Shown: piece after piece, positions 63,659-64,000 of the stretch
Layout: the number at the start of each line of letters is the position of its first letter
How positions within the stretch are numbered: the stretch's first letter is position 1
NCBI RefSeq assembly: GCF_000420825.1
Contig: NZ_ATVR01000002.1
Coordinates: 1 to 64,000, forward strand
Reading direction: 5' to 3'
DNA from: Butyrivibrio sp. AE2015
GTDB lineage: Bacteria > Bacillota > Clostridia > Lachnospirales > Lachnospiraceae
DNA length: 64,000 nucleotides
Translations under genes and position numbers: made by a program
The notes under the pieces: model-generated
Database searches by the model: none
The model's input: the letters and a program-made list of their open reading frames with translations, nothing else
What the model was told of the DNA's origin: nothing

Positions 63659-64000
63659 TTATCTTACAACTCCGAACCCCAGGATTGTAAACTTCTTATC
63701 GTTCATGCCGTCCGCCATCTTAATCTCGACTTTGTGCTGTCTGTTTTTCTCTTCATTGAAGAGAATCACGGCATTACAATGTGTCCATCCAACCTCTAAT
63801 GGATTGACATCCTTTATCTTTTTTTCATCCACGAAAACCTGTGCCGTTCCGAAGGATGCGCTTCCTGAATCCTTGAACACCAGTAGCAGCTTACTGCAGT
63901 TAATGTTCATGACAAATGGTTCAGGATCTGAGCTTTTCCCATTATAAGCCCAGTTATTTGGAAATTCAGGTCGTGGAATAATATCTTCGTCCATCTCCAC
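63659..64000 (-). CDS. C-terminal part of a carbohydrate-active protein, cut by window edge
   Basis: The last 113 codons of a gene whose start lies beyond base 64000. The sequence is beta-rich (VFVDEKKIKDVNPLEVGWTHCNAVILFNE, KFTILGFGVV) and looks like a C-terminal sandwich of an SGNH/GDSL-type esterase or similar. Fits the xylan locus, but I cannot assign it. It has its own terminator. Confidence 0.6.
   Translation of the reverse strand: MEMDEDIIPRPEFPNNWAYNGKSSDPEPFVMNINCSKLLLVFKDSGSASFGTAQVFVDEKKIKDVNPLEVGWTHCNAVILFNEEKNRQHKVEIKMADGMNDKKFTILGFGVVR

Overview
The window looks like chromosome of a rumen- or gut-type Lachnospiraceae bacterium, probably Butyrivibrio or Pseudobutyrivibrio. That is an inference from gene content: many glycoside hydrolases, a GPH sugar symporter, a CUT1 (Lpl-type) transporter, SAM-I riboswitch control of metK, a low-GC genome and Gram-positive regulators. 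I see no rRNA, tRNA, insertion sequence, CRISPR array or prophage.

Layout. 1-3.6 kb: metK under a SAM-I riboswitch, and xylB. 3.7-17.6 kb: a compact minus-strand operon that I read as an unusual RiPP (ribosomally made, modified peptide) locus. It encodes two short precursors with Nif11-like leaders ending in Gly-Gly, three SPASM radical-SAM enzymes, a Dph6/DUF71 PP-loop ATPase, an E. coli-type YcaO protein, a B12-binding radical-SAM protein, a minimal HlyD-like adaptor, and the paired NHLM ABC exporters (one with a C39 leader peptidase). 17.6-20 kb: an MacB/FtsX permease with both halves fused in one chain. 20-26.6 kb: tex, then a plus-strand run of small membrane or protease-like genes ending in a GH2. 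26.7-35.5 kb: MATE transporter and a GH2 / GPH symporter / membrane-anchored GH3 operon. 35.6-38.7 kb: LytTR two-component system and carbamate kinase. 38.7-45.1 kb: GH32-like lipoprotein with a divergent LacI regulator, clpX, and an HtrA protease. 45.3-50.7 kb: PHP phosphoesterase, galE, UDP-sugar pyrophosphorylase, and a GH25 lysozyme with cell-wall-binding repeats. 50.8-64 kb: a glucuronoxylan-use locus with a fucose-isomerase-like protein, GH3, solute-binding protein, two CUT1 permeases, GH67 alpha-glucuronidase, an AraC regulator, a SASA-type esterase, and the tail of another gene that runs off the window.

How the genes work together. In the RiPP locus the precursors come first, just behind a strong promoter; modification enzymes follow and export genes come last, with gene gaps of a few bases or overlaps. 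The C39 exporter would cut after Gly-Gly and release cores ACGGNVCAQC and EPCAGAVSFGCVGIGLF. In the xylan locus the transporter brings in (methyl)glucuronosylated, acetylated xylo-oligosaccharides; GH67 removes the uronate, the esterase removes acetyl groups, GH3 releases xylose and xylB phosphorylates it. The AraC protein is the likely activator. A TTGTGCAC motif in front of both the permease operon and the esterase is a candidate operator.

All assignments come from reading sequence motifs by eye; no database search was run.
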